In this document: piece by piece, positions 33,283-41,443 of the stretch | How positions within the stretch are numbered: position 1 is the stretch's first letter | Layout: the number at the start of each line of letters is the position of its first letter | Source: Candidatus Planktophila dulcis | Lineage (GTDB): Bacteria > Actinomycetota > Actinomycetes > Nanopelagicales > Nanopelagicaceae | Direction of reading: 5' to 3' | Length of the DNA: 64,000 nt | NCBI RefSeq assembly: GCF_002288225.1 | Contig: NZ_CP016777.1 | Span: forward strand, 434,001-498,000 | Notes under the pieces: model-generated | Databases searched by the model: none | What the model saw: only the letters and a program-made list of their open reading frames with translations | Told to the model about the DNA's origin: nothing | Made by a program: the position numbers and the translations under genes

Positions 33283-35283
33283 GTGCCACTCGTGAGTGAT
33301 CTATCGGCGCAGGTGCGAAGTGCACTCGATGCTGCTGTCACCGCAATTGGTGGTTCTGCTCGTGAAGGTCAGATTGAGATGGCTGAAGCAGTTGCCAATG
33401 CACTCACAGACCGCCATCACCTGATGGTTCAAGCAGGAACAGGAACTGGAAAATCTCTTGCCTATTTAGTTCCAGCACTGGTGCATGGGCGCAAAGTATT
33501 GGTGGCAACTGCAACCCTTGCTCTGCAGCGTCAATTAGTGGAGAGAGATTTACCGGCTGTTGTTCCAGCGCTAGAAAAAGCTCTGGGTCGCGAGATCACC
33601 TTTGCCATCTATAAGGGCGTTGGTAACTATGTCTGTCTGCAGAAGATGAATGCAGATGACACAGATCCTGATGGCGAGCTTTTACTTGAATCTTCCTATT
33701 TGGAAAAAGATGCAAAGAGGCTGATTGCATGGGCGAAGACTCCTGGAGTCTCAGGAGATCGCGATGATGCACCGGAAGTCGACCGGCGCGTGTGGGCTGC
33801 TAACTCTTTATCGGGGCGTGAATGTGTGGGGGCAGATGCCTGCGCATGGGGTGCACAATGTTTTGCAGCAAAAGCTAAGGCAAAGGCGCAAGATGCTGAT
33901 GTTGTTGTCACTAACCACACCTTGCTTGCTATCGAAATTGTTGATTCCCATCCCATCTTGCCTGAGCGCGATGCGGTGATTTTGGATGAGGCACAAGAAT
34001 TTATGGATCGCACGACGCAAGCTGTGACAGAGGAGCTGACATCAGGTCGCGTGCAGCGCGCTGCTGCGATGGCTCGTAAATATATGCCGGGCAAACCATC
34101 GGATGCCTTTACCAATGCAGCAGATAGTTTTCATGATGCGATGGAAGATTATGGCCAGAGCGTCAAAGGTGACTTTGCAGCACAAGGAAGGCTAGAGGAT
34201 ATTCCAAGTTCTCTTGAGGCACCGATTCGTAAGGTGAAAGAGGCGGCAACCGCCCTTGTGCAGTTGATTAACGCCGATGATGAAATTATCGATCCTGATG
34301 AGAATGCAGAGCGGGCGCGTGTTAAGGGCGCCGTGCAAGAGATTGCAACCACTGCAGGCAAGTTGCTGAAGATGGGTAATGAACATGTGCTCTGGTATGA
34401 ACCAACATTTTCAACGCTGCATTTAGCACCGCTTTCTGTCTCACATATCTTGCGCAGTAATTTGTTGACGCAGAATCCTGTGATTGCAACGTCGGCAACG
34501 CTGACTGTGGGAAATAACTTCGATGCGATGGCTCGCAGTATTGGTTTTGTTGTGGGATCAGATACTGATTCTGAAGTAGCACCTGGTGATATCGATCCTG
34601 CCAATGTGCAGATGTTGGATGTGGGATCTCCCTTTGATTTTGCCAATCAAGGTGTTCTCTATATGCCAAAGCACCTACCCGAACCAGGACGCGATGGTCC
34701 AAGTCAAGAAGTACTCGATGAACTCGGTGAACTCATTGATGCAGCAGGAGGGCGCACATTGGCTCTCTTTAGTTCATGGCGTGGTGTTGAGGCAGCAGAT
34801 GCCCATCTGCGCAAAGTATTAGTGGATTTACCGATTGCGATCATCACCCAAAAGCGTGGAGATGCTGTTGGCCCATTGGTGGAGCGCTTTGCAAAGGATG
34901 AGACATCAATTCTCTTGGGCACGATGTCTCTCTGGCAGGGTGTGGATGTGCCAGGTAACTCTTGTATTTTGGTTGCTATCGATCGCATTCCCTTCCCACG
35001 TCCTGACGAACCGGTGATGTCTGCACGTTCTTCCTTAGCTGATGCATCAGGTGGCAGTGGATTTATGCAGGTCTCTGTTCCACGAGCAGCGCTGCTCTTG
35101 GCGCAGGGGACAGGGCGATTAATTCGAAGCATTGATGACAGAGGCGTTGTTGCAATTCTTGATTCACGTATTGTGACTAAGAGATATGGAAGTGTCTTGC
35201 TTAACTCAATGCCGCCGCTATGGCGCACAAGTGATGCAGCGATTGTGCGCGATTCACTTAAACGCTTACGCGATAGCCTCTAA
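33283..35283 (+). CDS. ATP-dependent DNA helicase, DinG/YoaA (XPD-like) family
   Basis: A 666-residue superfamily II helicase. Walker A is VQAGTGTGKSLAYLVPAL near 46-63, motif II is ILDEAQEF (DEAQ rather than DEAH), and motif VI is QGTGRLIRSIDDRGVV near the C-terminus. Four Cys between motifs I and II (CLQK, then ECVGADACAWGAQC) match the XPD/DinG iron-sulfur cluster. Such helicases unwind damaged or R-loop DNA with 5'-3' polarity. The start is a GTG; another GTG lies three codons later. No SOS box is visible upstream. The 3' end overlaps the convergent NUDIX gene by 18 bases. Confidence 0.92.
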   Translation: MPLVSDLSAQVRSALDAAVTAIGGSAREGQIEMAEAVANALTDRHHLMVQAGTGTGKSLAYLVPALVHGRKVLVATATLALQRQLVERDLPAVVPALEKALGREITFAIYKGVGNYVCLQKMNADDTDPDGELLLESSYLEKDAKRLIAWAKTPGVSGDRDDAPEVDRRVWAANSLSGRECVGADACAWGAQCFAAKAKAKAQDADVVVTNHTLLAIEIVDSHPILPERDAVILDEAQEFMDRTTQAVTEELTSGRVQRAAAMARKYMPGKPSDAFTNAADSFHDAMEDYGQSVKGDFAAQGRLEDIPSSLEAPIRKVKEAATALVQLINADDEIIDPDENAERARVKGAVQEIATTAGKLLKMGNEHVLWYEPTFSTLHLAPLSVSHILRSNLLTQNPVIATSATLTVGNNFDAMARSIGFVVGSDTDSEVAPGDIDPANVQMLDVGSPFDFANQGVLYMPKHLPEPGRDGPSQEVLDELGELIDAAGGRTLALFSSWRGVEAADAHLRKVLVDLPIAIITQKRGDAVGPLVERFAKDETSILLGTMSLWQGVDVPGNSCILVAIDRIPFPRPDEPVMSARSSLADASGGSGFMQVSVPRAALLLAQGTGRLIRSIDDRGVVAILDSRIVTKRYGSVLLNSMPPLWRTSDAAIVRDSLKRLRDSL

Positions 35284-35733
35284 TTCATCAATGATGGTGC
35301 GCACCTGCGGCCATGTCTTTGCAAAGCTTGGATGAAGCGGCAGGCGAGTGACATCATCGAATTTCACCCAGCGCACTTCATGTGATTCATCGTTGAGTTC
35401 ATGGCCTTCAAGGTTTTCATTTGCTAGAGCGATAACAGTTGAGTAACTCCAGCCATTGTGATCATCGGTGAAGGTGTGAACGGCTTGCAGATCTGCAGGA
35501 TTAATCCCTGTCTCCTCAACGGCTTCTCTCATTGCTCCATCAATAATCGATTCGTGTGAGTCGCGCGCTCCTCCTGGAATGCCCCATGTATCGCCATTGT
35601 GAACCCAGGGTGCACGATGCTGTAAGAAGATGGCGCCATCTCGAATAATCAGTAAGCCTGCTGCGCCATGTTTGCCCCAATGTTTGGAGCCGCATGCGCA
35701 CTCAATCCATCCATCACCATCTCGCGCAGCCAT
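35266..35733 (-). CDS. NUDIX hydrolase
   Basis: About 155 residues from the ATG at 35733, which opens MAARDGDGWIECACGSKHWG, a Cys-bearing lead common in actinobacterial members. The frame extends further upstream without a good start. The Nudix box is GGARDSHESIIDGAMREAVEETG (G-x5-E-x7-R-E-x2-E-E-x-G; first Gly replaced in context as GGARDSHES). It would hydrolyse a nucleoside diphosphate-linked compound; the substrate cannot be read. It is convergent with the helicase gene and divergent from the PKD protein. Confidence 0.85.
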   Translation of the reverse strand: MAARDGDGWIECACGSKHWGKHGAAGLLIIRDGAIFLQHRAPWVHNGDTWGIPGGARDSHESIIDGAMREAVEETGINPADLQAVHTFTDDHNGWSYSTVIALANENLEGHELNDESHEVRWVKFDDVTRLPLHPSFAKTWPQVRTIIDELEAIA

Positions 35734-35803
35734 ACTCCTAGAGTATCCACAGTTGCCATTTTTTGAACTCTGAAGTGGTGCGTGCGCATCTACCCTGCCG
35801 CGC

Positions 35804-36550
35804 ATGAAGACGCTAATTACACTCTCACTGCTCCTGACATCACTCTCACTGCCAGCCCATGCCACAGATTGCATTGAAAGGGCTTGTATTGATGTCTATA
35901 CCCAAGATGGAAAGATCGTTATTGAGGGACGCAAAGGAAGTGGTCCTGTTGAAAAGAAAGCTGTGGCGCCAGCTCCTGCCAAGACACGTAAAGCGATTGT
36001 GCGAAAGCCTGTTGCACCAAAGCCAAAGGTGACAGGAACTGCAAAGCCAAAGGTAGTGACATCGACCAAAAAACCTGTGGTGCGAAAGAAGCCCACACCA
36101 CAGCCCACAGCAAGTGCAACATCATTAAGCGATAAGTTGGTTGAGATGCTGCCAACGGCAGGTATTTCTTACTCACCATCTTTTCAACCATTAATCAAAG
36201 TTCCTGTCTTCTTCTGGTGCGATATTCCAGATGTTGTCACGAAGAAGATTGAAATTGTTGGTGAGATTGTTGAGGTCTCACTCAAGCCCAGCTTCATCTG
36301 GCATTACGGCGATGGCGTCATCTTTGCAACGCGTAAAGCAGGAGCTCCGTATCCAGATGGGGAAATTCGACATTCCTATTCAACCCCTGGCCACTATCTC
36401 GTGCAGCTCATAACCAGCTGGGATGGTGACTTCACCGTGCAGGGCGTGAAGTTACGCATTCCTGGTGAGATTAAAACCGTCTCCATCGTTCCGATCACCG
36501 TTGTTGCAGCACCGTCTCGTTTTACACCACCTGTTCTCTTTACACGTTAA
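35804..36550 (+). CDS. Secreted PKD-domain protein
   Basis: A 248-residue exported protein: signal peptide at 1-20 (LITLSLLLTSLSLPAHA), a short Cys-paired segment (TDCIERACIDVYTQDGKIVI), a long Lys/Pro/Ala/Thr linker (about residues 45-110), and a C-terminal PKD-like beta domain (SFIWHYGDGVIFATRKAGAPY, then IRHSYSTPGHYLVQLITSWD), the W-x-(F/Y)-G-D-G and Y-x-x-x-G-x-Y pattern. Probably a cell-surface protein or adhesin fragment. It is followed 22 bases later by the DUF4192 gene. Confidence 0.75.
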   Translation: MKTLITLSLLLTSLSLPAHATDCIERACIDVYTQDGKIVIEGRKGSGPVEKKAVAPAPAKTRKAIVRKPVAPKPKVTGTAKPKVVTSTKKPVVRKKPTPQPTASATSLSDKLVEMLPTAGISYSPSFQPLIKVPVFFWCDIPDVVTKKIEIVGEIVEVSLKPSFIWHYGDGVIFATRKAGAPYPDGEIRHSYSTPGHYLVQLITSWDGDFTVQGVKLRIPGEIKTVSIVPITVVAAPSRFTPPVLFTR

Positions 36551-36572
36551 CCCACTTCCCTGAAAGGCTTAT

Positions 36573-37565
36573 ATGACAACTCTTACCTCCCCACATGATC
36601 TCCTTGCAGCAATTCCATTTCTCATCGGGTATCACCCACAGAACTCTTTAGTCCTTGTTGCACTCAAAGATGAGGCGGTGGGGATGGCGATGCGCGTTGA
36701 TATGCCGAGTGATTTGCAGGCAAGTGGTTATGACCTTCTTGCATCGCACTTTCTGCGCGATGAAGCAGATGGCGCATTTGTTGTGGCATATGTGGGGGCC
36801 GGCGCAGTAGATCCTGAGAATGTTCTAATCAATACATCTGCAGCGCTTGTGCGTGCTGGTATTGATATTAAAGAGTCTTTGATTGTGCGTGATAATCGTT
36901 TTCGCTCGATGCTCTGCTCGGATCTCACATGTTGCCCGCCGGAAGGAAGCGTTGTTCCAGATTTAGATTCATCACGTATCGCTGCAGAACATGTCATTGC
37001 AGGACATCCCATGCCATTTGAAAGTGTTGATGGTTTGGTGCAATCCATTGCTGCTGTGCCATCTTCTTTTGAAAGTGCGTGGCAAGATGAAGTGCATGCC
37101 TTCTGGGTCAGTAGCGATAGTGAAGAGATACAAGAGCTGCAGCGCGATGGAGCAACAGCCATCATTGATTTAGCAGGTGAATATCGCGAGGGGCGTGGTG
37201 CAGAAGATAGAGAGCTTGCAGCTCGTGTTATTGGGCGCCTGAGTGATATCCAGGTGCGCGATTTTGCATTGGGATCACATGCAGATGAGAGCACTGATTA
37301 CTACTGGGTGATGTGGCGAGATCTACTGCGTATTGCACCTCGTGGATTTGTAGCCCCTGTTGCCTGTCTCTTTGCAGCGATGGCATATGAACGGGGCGAG
37401 GGAGCACTGGCCCATAAGGGGTTAGACCGTGCGCTGGGCGATGATGATCAATACTCATTGGCCCATCTCTTGCGCCGAGTCTTTACCGCGGGCTGGCCAC
37501 CACAGTCATTTTCTGCGATGCGAGCGCAGCTTCACCCCAAAGTTGTGGCGGCAATCTTCGGGTAA
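36573..37565 (+). CDS. DUF4192 family protein
   Basis: A 330-residue cytoplasmic protein of the actinobacterial DUF4192 family. The start motif is LTSPHDLLAAIPFLIGYHPQNSLVLVAL; later landmarks are CSDLTCCPPEG and the C-terminal AALFAAMAYERGEGALA-like segment (here CLFAAMAYERGEGALAHKGL). The function is not established. It lies just upstream of the SAM-IV riboswitch and metX, a separate transcription unit. Confidence 0.88.
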   Translation: MTTLTSPHDLLAAIPFLIGYHPQNSLVLVALKDEAVGMAMRVDMPSDLQASGYDLLASHFLRDEADGAFVVAYVGAGAVDPENVLINTSAALVRAGIDIKESLIVRDNRFRSMLCSDLTCCPPEGSVVPDLDSSRIAAEHVIAGHPMPFESVDGLVQSIAAVPSSFESAWQDEVHAFWVSSDSEEIQELQRDGATAIIDLAGEYREGRGAEDRELAARVIGRLSDIQVRDFALGSHADESTDYYWVMWRDLLRIAPRGFVAPVACLFAAMAYERGEGALAHKGLDRALGDDDQYSLAHLLRRVFTAGWPPQSFSAMRAQLHPKVVAAIFG

Positions 37566-37572
37566 TATATGT

Positions 37573-37690
37573 AGTGGTCACGAGTTCTCATCGATAGCCC
37601 CGGCTGATGAGACGGCAACCCTCCACCGCGGTGGGGTGCTCCGGGTGACGACCAGGTAGCTACACATCATGTGTTGCTGCAAGTGCGTGA
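37573..37690 (+). promoter_or_regulatory. SAM-IV riboswitch of metX
   Basis: The leader contains TGGTCACGAG, AGCCCCGGCT, GACGGCAACCCTCC, CCGCGGTGGGGTGCTCCGGG and TGACGACCAGGT in that order, the conserved core of the actinobacterial SAM-IV class. A downstream hairpin AGCTACACA / TGTGTTGCT (37658-37678, one mismatch) fits its additional P5-like stem. It would bind S-adenosylmethionine and lower metX expression. The earliest in-frame ATG of metX (37669) falls inside this hairpin, which supports a later start. Confidence 0.88.
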
Positions 37691-37701
37691 AGGATTTATC
37701 T

Positions 37702-38799
37702 ATGAGTAGAACTCCCAACTTCGATGTCACCGGTGCGTGGCTTGAGGGCGATGAGCCAGGTGATCGTAAATTTGTAAAGATTGGTTTCCTGCTTCTTGAA
37801 AATGGCGAGACTCTTCCTGATATCACTATCGCCTATCAAACATGGGGAACGCTGAATGCGGATAAATCCAATGCGATTTTAGTTAACCATGCGATGACAG
37901 GATGGTCTGATGTCACAAGTTGGTGGCCTCAGATGGTTGGACCTGGCCTTGCATTTGATACCGATAAATACTTCATTGTGTGTCCTAACGTTATTGGCGG
38001 CTGTCAGGGATCAACGGGGCCATCGAGCATCGCACCTGATGGAAAGCGTTATGGCTCGCGCTTTCCTATCATCACTATTCGCGACATGGTCAATGCGGAA
38101 GTGGCCTTTAGTGATGCGCTCGGAATCGAGAAGTATTTATTGGCAGTAGGACCATCACTCGGTGGAATGAGATCACTGGAATGGGCTGTCCAACTTCCAG
38201 ATCGCGTGGGAGCTATCTGCACCATTGGTTCCTCAGCTGTTGCCACAGGCGATCAAATTGGAACTGCAGCTATTCAAATCAGGGCCATTAAATCTGATCC
38301 ACACTTTAACGATGGTGATTACTACGAACAGAGCCGCGGGCCCATCGAAGGCATGGGTATTGCCCGTCGCATTGCTCATCTGACCTATCGCACTGAATCT
38401 GAGATGGATGTGCGCTTTGGTCGCCAGCTCCAAGGTGATGAGACTGGCCGATATGCCGTTGAGTCATACCTAGATCACCAGGCCACAAAGCTTGCCAAGC
38501 GATTTGATGCCAATACCTATATCGCCCTGACAGATGCCATGAACTCTCATGACATCGGACGCGACCGTGGAGGAGTGGCTGCAGCGCTTGAGGCCATCAC
38601 AGTGCCGGTCGTTGTGGTCTCTATCGATACCGATCGCCTCTTCCCACCTCGACTTCAGGTTGAGATATCTGAGCTAGTTCCGACTGCAAGCGCCCCCATA
38701 GTCATCAGTTCTGACTTTGGACACGATGGATTCTTGGTTGAGGCTGAGGCGATGGGCGATGCGATTCGGCACGCCTTGGATGTTGCAGGTACAATATAG
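37702..38799 (+). CDS. metX: Homoserine O-acetyltransferase
   Basis: About 365 residues of the alpha/beta-hydrolase-fold MetX: GAWLEGDEPGDRKF at the start, ITIAYQTWGTLN, NHAMTGWSD, GGCQGSTGPSS, the nucleophile Ser in VGPSLGGMRSLEWA, and C-terminal DTDRLFPP (Asp) and GHDGFLVE (His). It acetylates homoserine with acetyl-CoA for methionine synthesis. The ATG at 37702 has GAAGGA seven bases upstream and the N-terminus expected for the family; the frame opens earlier at 37669 inside the riboswitch. It is controlled by the SAM-IV riboswitch. Confidence 0.93.
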   Translation: MSRTPNFDVTGAWLEGDEPGDRKFVKIGFLLLENGETLPDITIAYQTWGTLNADKSNAILVNHAMTGWSDVTSWWPQMVGPGLAFDTDKYFIVCPNVIGGCQGSTGPSSIAPDGKRYGSRFPIITIRDMVNAEVAFSDALGIEKYLLAVGPSLGGMRSLEWAVQLPDRVGAICTIGSSAVATGDQIGTAAIQIRAIKSDPHFNDGDYYEQSRGPIEGMGIARRIAHLTYRTESEMDVRFGRQLQGDETGRYAVESYLDHQATKLAKRFDANTYIALTDAMNSHDIGRDRGGVAAALEAITVPVVVVSIDTDRLFPPRLQVEISELVPTASAPIVISSDFGHDGFLVEAEAMGDAIRHALDVAGTI

Positions 38800-38841
38800 G
38801 TATTACTTCGAGCAGTTCGAAGAAAAACCAAAAGGACAATT

Positions 38842-40803
38842 GTGGCTGTATTTAGTGCGCTCAAAAACAAGGCAAAGAGCAAGAAAGCTGCGGCAAAGCC
38901 AGCAGCAAAGAAATCTGTTGCGAAGAACTCAGCTACAAAGAAATCTGCTCCTGCAAAGAAGGCCGTTGCTAAGAAGTCTCCTGCTAAAAAGGCCGCACCT
39001 GTGAAGAAGGTTGCCGCAAAGCCTGTTAAGCCTGCCAAGGTTGAGCTCAAGAAAGATCTCTCTCCTAAGGAAGTACAGCAACTCGTTGATCTCAAGAACG
39101 CTGTTGCCCGTCAGAAAGAGATTGTTGAAACACTTGCAGCAAGCGGTATCGATAATTATCGCAAGGCAGTGAAGAAAGAATTTATGGCGCTCGCACTGGA
39201 AGCGCGTCAGCTCGATGAAGTAATCCCAGATGCCACAGAGAAGGCCCGCAAGGCAGGACTGGGCGCACCAAGTCGCATCCTGTCTAAGGCTCAGCTTGCA
39301 CTGATCGCACCTAAGGAAGATCCCAAGGCGGCAGATGTTAAGGGCGGCAAAGCTGCCATAGTTCTTGATGAAGATGGCAATGAGATTGTTGTTGAAGAAG
39401 TTGAACTTGAAGATGTTGAAACACTGATTGCTGAAGCATCTGAAATCATTGATGCTGAATCAGATGGTAAAGATCAGCCACGCGTTGTCACTCTCTCTGA
39501 TGAGACTAAGAATGAAGCTGGCTCCTTTACGCTGCAGGAAACTGATGCAGAAGATGAAGAAGAAGATAAGAATGAGCGCGAGAAGCATAAGAAGGACCTC
39601 AAGAATGTGAACCTCGTTCTTGAAGCTATCAATGGCCGTATTCAAGGCGTTGACGTTGCTCCTAAGCACAATATTGATCAGGCAGATGCTAAGGCGCTGA
39701 CTTTTAAGCAGATCCAACAGCAATTTGCGATGAGCACCTTCAATGAGAAGTCAGCGAAGTTGATTGCAGAAGCCGTTAATCAGGGATATTTGAAGAACCT
39801 TGAAGATTTGCAGTATTACTTCAATGAGCAAGCTCGATTTATTCAGATTGAAATCAAGCGCCTTCCACCAGAGCAGACAGTTCTTACAGCAGGTGCAACA
39901 GCTGACCCTGTGAAGGATTACCTCAAGCAGATTGGCCGCGTTGCACTACTGAACGCAGAGCTTGAAGTGGAACTTGCAACACGTGTTGAGGCAGGTCTCT
40001 TTGCTGATGAAGCACTGAAGAATACAAAGAAGATTGATAAGAAACTCAAGCGCGAGCTTGAGTGGATTGTTGAAGATGGAAAGCGCGCAAAGAATCACTT
40101 GCTGGAGGCAAACCTTCGTCTGGTTGTATCCCTTGCTAAGCGCTACACAGGTCGCGGAATGCTCTTCCTTGACTTGATCCAGGAAGGAAACCTCGGTCTT
40201 ATCCGCGCAGTTGAGAAGTTCGACTACACAAAGGGCTACAAGTTCTCTACCTATGCCACATGGTGGATTCGCCAGGCAATTACCCGTGCGATGGCAGACC
40301 AGGCTCGCACCATCCGTATTCCTGTTCACATGGTTGAAGTCATCAATAAGTTGGCACGTGTGCAGCGCCAGATGCTTCAAGATCTAGGACGCGAACCAAC
40401 ACCTGAAGAGCTCGCTAAAGAGCTCGATATGACACCTGAAAAGGTTGTTGAAGTGCAGAAGTATGGTCGCGAACCAATCTCACTTCACACACCACTAGGT
40501 GAAGAAGGCGACTCTGAATTCGGTGATTTGATTGAAGACTCTGAAGCTGTAAAGCCTGAGGAATCAGTGACATTTACTATCTTGCAGGAGCAGTTGATGC
40601 AGGTTCTCGGTGGGCTTACCAACCGTGAAGCAGATGTCATCAAGGCTCGTTATGGACTTACCGATGGTCAGCCAAAGACTTTGGATGAGATCGGCAAAGT
40701 CCACGGTGTGACACGTGAGCGTATTCGTCAGATTGAATCAAAGACGATGTCAAAGCTGCGCCACCCATCACGTTCGCAATCACTACGCGATTACCTCGAT
40801 TAA
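38842..40803 (+). CDS. sigA: Principal RNA polymerase sigma factor (RpoD/HrdB)
   Basis: A 653-residue sigma-70. The N-terminal 60 residues are Lys/Ala repeats ([18 protein letters not shown]) as in actinobacterial HrdB/MysA, followed by an acidic region around 175-250. Region 1.2 is [19 protein letters not shown]; region 2 has [20 protein letters not shown] and [18 protein letters not shown]; region 3 has [13 protein letters not shown]; region 4 ends with the helix-turn-helix [20 protein letters not shown]. It directs housekeeping transcription. The start is a GTG with AAAGGA upstream. Confidence 0.95.
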   Translation: MAVFSALKNKAKSKKAAAKPAAKKSVAKNSATKKSAPAKKAVAKKSPAKKAAPVKKVAAKPVKPAKVELKKDLSPKEVQQLVDLKNAVARQKEIVETLAASGIDNYRKAVKKEFMALALEARQLDEVIPDATEKARKAGLGAPSRILSKAQLALIAPKEDPKAADVKGGKAAIVLDEDGNEIVVEEVELEDVETLIAEASEIIDAESDGKDQPRVVTLSDETKNEAGSFTLQETDAEDEEEDKNEREKHKKDLKNVNLVLEAINGRIQGVDVAPKHNIDQADAKALTFKQIQQQFAMSTFNEKSAKLIAEAVNQGYLKNLEDLQYYFNEQARFIQIEIKRLPPEQTVLTAGATADPVKDYLKQIGRVALLNAELEVELATRVEAGLFADEALKNTKKIDKKLKRELEWIVEDGKRAKNHLLEANLRLVVSLAKRYTGRGMLFLDLIQEGNLGLIRAVEKFDYTKGYKFSTYATWWIRQAITRAMADQARTIRIPVHMVEVINKLARVQRQMLQDLGREPTPEELAKELDMTPEKVVEVQKYGREPISLHTPLGEEGDSEFGDLIEDSEAVKPEESVTFTILQEQLMQVLGGLTNREADVIKARYGLTDGQPKTLDEIGKVHGVTRERIRQIESKTMSKLRHPSRSQSLRDYLD

Positions 40804-40819
40804 AAAGTAGGTTTAATCC

Positions 40820-41005
40820 GTGGCTGATGCGAAGGTCTTTATCAACCCTAAGAGCGGATCTATCCGCATCACAGGAACCGTTGATATGGTCGATGCCGAA
40901 GGCAATCTGATTGAAACGATGGAGAACCCAAAGTTTTGTGGTTGTGGTCAATCAAAAGAAAAACCCTTATGCGATGGTTCGCATAAGGGCATTCTTAAAG
41001 ATTAA
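40820..41005 (+). CDS. CDGSH iron-sulfur domain protein
   Basis: A 61-residue protein with one CDGSH motif: C-x-C at FCGCGQ, then KEKPLCDGSH, providing three Cys and one His for a [2Fe-2S] cluster. The N-terminal half (NPKSGSIRITGTVDMVDAEG) is a short beta-rich lead. Such small proteins are thought to transfer clusters or electrons. The start is a GTG 16 bases after the sigma factor stop, so it is probably co-transcribed with it. Confidence 0.85.
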   Translation: MADAKVFINPKSGSIRITGTVDMVDAEGNLIETMENPKFCGCGQSKEKPLCDGSHKGILKD

Positions 41006-41006
41006 G

Positions 41007-41216
41007 TTACTTAACTTCTACCAGCTTCTCTGACTCGTCCTGGATCTTTGCTGCAACGGTCTTAAGCTTTTCTGCATATTCCTTGCCGTGATGGGCACAG
41101 AACATTAATTCGCCACCTGTTACCAGAGTTGCACGCACGTAAGCTTGTGCACCACAACGATCGCATCGATCGAGGGCATTTAGAGGTGTGGATTCGAGGA
41201 TTACTTGCTCGGTCAT
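41007..41216 (-). CDS. DUF7455 small zinc-ribbon-like protein
   Basis: About 69 residues starting MTEQVILESTPLNALDRCDR, with CDRCGAQAYVRATLV and MFCAHHGKEYAEKL: a C-x2-C and C-x-H-H arrangement that probably binds zinc. Proteins with this exact layout follow the principal sigma factor gene in many Actinobacteria (DUF7455). The ATG at 41216 has GGAG upstream; the longer frame to 41381 starts without support. It is convergent with the CDGSH gene, one base apart. Confidence 0.8.
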   Translation of the reverse strand: MTEQVILESTPLNALDRCDRCGAQAYVRATLVTGGELMFCAHHGKEYAEKLKTVAAKIQDESEKLVEVK

Positions 41217-41289
41217 CGCGCTCTCCATATCGCTTAGGTGGGAAGTTCTTGTATATCTATGGAACATCATGCCAGTTCTCTTTATTCCC

Positions 41290-41337
41290 CGCTCGGCAAA
41301 ATGATTCCAATATTGTAAATTTTTATCTATCCGAGCG
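41290..41337. repeat. 7-bp inverted arms around an AT-rich tract
   Basis: CGCTCGG (41290-41296) and CCGAGCG (41331-41337) flank 34 bases that are almost all A/T. The element lies in the divergent gap between the DUF7455 gene and the topoisomerase B gene, so it may be an operator or a supercoiling-sensitive promoter element. Confidence 0.4.
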
Positions 41338-41443
41338 TATAAATATCGATAATTAGGGGATATCTCACCCCGGCCAATCAATATATGAGACCTTCGGCGC
41401 GCTTACCTAGATGCGAACCATTGGCTAGATAACCTTTGCCACC

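Noticed and set aside
38842-39060. Histone H1-like Lys/Ala gene
   Set aside because: The Lys/Ala repeats are in frame with, and continuous into, the sigma factor, as in other actinobacterial principal sigma factors.
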